Assembly: GCA_016783125.1 (NCBI GenBank)
Contig: JADHXE010000013.1
Location: forward strand, 1 to 32,849
DNA length: 32,849 nt
Direction: 5' to 3'
DNA from: Anaerolineales bacterium
Lineage (GTDB): Bacteria; Chloroflexota; Anaerolineae; Anaerolineales; UBA11858
This document shows, one piece after another, positions 31,337 through 32,849 of the stretch. The number at the start of each line of letters is the position of its first letter. The stretch's first letter is position 1. The notes under the pieces were generated by a model. That model saw nothing but the letters and a program-made list of their open reading frames with translations. It was not told where the DNA came from and ran no database searches. Both the position numbers and the translations under genes were made by a program.

Positions 31337-32833
31337 ATGTCTCACCCAACCGATCTCACTCTTACGCAGGCAGTTCAAGCCCTCCAAAATGGAGAGATCT
31401 CCAGCCGCGAGCTTACCCAGGCTTATTTAGATCGCATCGAACGCATCGAGCCTGATTTGAATGCCTTCATCACCTTGGAGCCTGAAGTTGCCCTGGCGCA
31501 GGCTGATGAAGCTGATCGAAAATTGGTCGAATTTAGCAAAACAAGGCCAGAAAGTGTATTGCCTCTCCTCGGAGTACCCATTGCCATCAAAGATGTCCTG
31601 GCGGTAAAGGGCTTGCGGGCTACTGCCGGCTCCAAAATTTTAGAGAGCTTCGTGCCGCCTTATGATGCCACAGTTGTGGAACGCCTACGAGAGGCAGGGG
31701 TTGTGATCTTAGGGAAAACCAACACCGATGAATTTGCCATGGGCTCATCCACGGAGAATTCGGCTTATGGAGTCACCCACAACCCCTGGGATTTGAGCAG
31801 AGTGCCCGGCGGCTCCAGCGGAGGCAGCGCGGCGGCTGTAGCGGCGCGCATGACGCCTGTAGCGCTGGGTACTGACACGGGCGGCAGCGTGCGCCAACCG
31901 GCCTCCTTCTGTGGTGTGACCGGCCTCAAAACCACGTATGGGCGCGTCTCTCGGTATGGATTGATCGCCTACGGCTCCTCGCTGGACACCGTCGGGGTGT
32001 TAGGGCAGAACGTTACCGATGTGGCTTTGATCTACAACCTGATCAACGGGCCCGATGAACGCGATGCAACCAGCTCACACAACCCTCAGGAAGAGATCAC
32101 GCTCAAAGGAAACGGAACCCTCCAAAACGTCCGCGTGGGCGTCCCTGGGGAATATTTCAGGGAAGGCCTTCAAGCTGAAGTTGAGTCCGCCGTGCGAGAG
32201 GCAATCCAAGTATTGGAATCCCTGGGAGCAGAAATCCACGCCATTCAGCTGCCCCACACCCAGTATGCCGTCCCAGTCTACTACTTGATCGCCCCCGCCG
32301 AAGCCTCCGCCAACCTGGCGCGCTTTGACGGTCTGCGCTACGGGCCGCGCCTCAAGGGAGAAAATCTGCGAGATACTTATACCAACACCCGCGGCCAGTT
32401 ATTCGGGCGCGAGACCAAACGCCGCATCATGCTGGGGACTTACGCGCTCTCGGCAGGATACCAGGATGCTTATTACGGCAAAGCCCAAAAGGTGCGCACG
32501 TTGATCCAGAGAGATTTTGAAGAAGCCTTTGAAACAGTGGATGTAATTGCTGCCCCTGTAGCCCCGACGACGGCTTTCGAAATTGGCGCTCACCGCGGGG
32601 ATCCCTTATCGATGTATCTGGAAGATATTTTCACATTACCGGCCAATCTGGCTGGCGTCCCTGGGATCGCTTTCCCAGTAGGCTTTGACTCTCGAAGTTT
32701 GCCGATAGGCATGCAACTCATCGGCTCGCACTTCCAAGAGCAAGGTCTGATGAACATCGCCCACTGTTACCAGAATTCTACAGATTGGCATACGATGAAG
32801 GCAGATTTATACAGGACTTACGCAGATGAATGA
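31337..32833 (+). CDS. gatA: Asp/Glu-tRNA amidotransferase subunit A
   Basis: This 498-residue amidase releases ammonia from glutamine for transamidation. The Ser-cisSer-Lys triad is complete: Lys85 (AIKDVL), Ser160 (GGSSGGS) and Ser184 (TDTGGSVRQP), with 75- and 24-residue spacing as in characterised GatA. The start at 31337 follows the gatC stop by 4 nt; an overlapping start at 31289 would lie inside gatC. The last nine residues (LYRTYADE and its Asp neighbour) are encoded partly by GGACTTACGCA, the end of a repeat element, so the natural C-terminus seems replaced. gatB is not visible and would have to lie elsewhere. Confidence 0.95.
   Translation: MSHPTDLTLTQAVQALQNGEISSRELTQAYLDRIERIEPDLNAFITLEPEVALAQADEADRKLVEFSKTRPESVLPLLGVPIAIKDVLAVKGLRATAGSKILESFVPPYDATVVERLREAGVVILGKTNTDEFAMGSSTENSAYGVTHNPWDLSRVPGGSSGGSAAAVAARMTPVALGTDTGGSVRQPASFCGVTGLKTTYGRVSRYGLIAYGSSLDTVGVLGQNVTDVALIYNLINGPDERDATSSHNPQEEITLKGNGTLQNVRVGVPGEYFREGLQAEVESAVREAIQVLESLGAEIHAIQLPHTQYAVPVYYLIAPAEASANLARFDGLRYGPRLKGENLRDTYTNTRGQLFGRETKRRIMLGTYALSAGYQDAYYGKAQKVRTLIQRDFEEAFETVDVIAAPVAPTTAFEIGAHRGDPLSMYLEDIFTLPANLAGVPGIAFPVGFDSRSLPIGMQLIGSHFQEQGLMNIAHCYQNSTDWHTMKADLYRTYADE
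32814..32824 (+). repeat. Repeat-element end GGACTTACGCA inside the gatA 3' end
   Basis: The 11 bases match the ends of the elements at 23389 and 29515 and the reversed ends at 23496 and 29623. They supply the codons RTYA near the gatA stop. The rest of any element would lie beyond the window. Confidence 0.5.
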
Positions 32834-32849
32834 GAAATATACCGAAAAT

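Noticed and set aside
1-32849. tRNA or rRNA genes
   Set aside because: No TTCGANTC-type T-loop with matching acceptor stem and no rRNA-like block was found by eye on either strand; a tRNAscan run would settle it.

Overview
The window reads as a chromosomal segment of a Chloroflexota bacterium, most likely Anaerolineae-like. This is an inference from gene content: a very large alpha-2-macroglobulin lipoprotein with bacterial Ig-like repeats, a VanW/YoaR-type protein, a double-length 6-phosphofructokinase, Thr/Pro-rich lipoproteins, and unusually dense short palindromic repeats between genes. No rRNA, tRNA or CRISPR array was seen. Coding is on both strands, mostly housekeeping or catabolic genes in units of one to three.

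Layout. 1-1012: the 3' end of a penicillin-binding-protein-like gene without visible catalytic motifs, a nested repeat, and a 48-nt relic of a second, diverged copy of the same C-terminus. 1013-4288 (minus): 2Fe-2S ferredoxin, kynureninase, beta-propeller lipoprotein. 4345-5035: a frameshifted REP-associated (IS200-like) transposase between REP-like hairpins. 5128-7776 (minus): TauE/SafE permease, tyrosyl-tRNA synthetase, PH-domain-like membrane protein. 8100-9536: two convergent lipoproteins. 9919-15918 (minus): the 1999-residue macroglobulin with an intact thioester motif. 16242-16708: a HicB/HicA toxin-antitoxin pair. 16915-18792: VanW-family protein.

18793-19216 is repeat-filled. 19217-23183 (minus) holds a fused tandem phosphofructokinase, eukaryote-like in sequence, and urocanate hydratase. 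23234-24401 is an Rrf2-family regulator bracketed by two inverted copies of a short TIR element, one with a perfect 9-bp target duplication. Then come a UDP-sugar dehydrogenase, a methyltransferase with a zinc-ribbon tail, an AT-rich short-chain dehydrogenase, a MazE-like antitoxin followed by an apparent MazF relic, a DUF433/DUF5615 pair overlapping a methyltransferase, a menG-ubiX pair, and gatC-gatA.

The genes do not form one pathway. Kynureninase and urocanate hydratase point to amino-acid degradation. MenG is menaquinone methylation; UbiX makes prenylated flavin. GatCA belongs to the tRNA amidotransferase. The VanW protein, macroglobulin and lipoproteins act at the envelope.

The main signals for a second look are: (i) the asymmetrically decayed double phosphofructokinase; (ii) a modular system of tiny palindromes (GCC-NNN-GGC units at 11-bp period, and modules ending CGCAAAGCG) nested inside other repeats; (iii) repeat palindromes apparently inserted in frame into two genes; (iv) the TIR element with 9-bp target duplication; (v) degraded toxin and PBP relics; (vi) three genes with a -10 box exactly 6 nt before ATG and no Shine-Dalgarno, suggesting leaderless transcripts.
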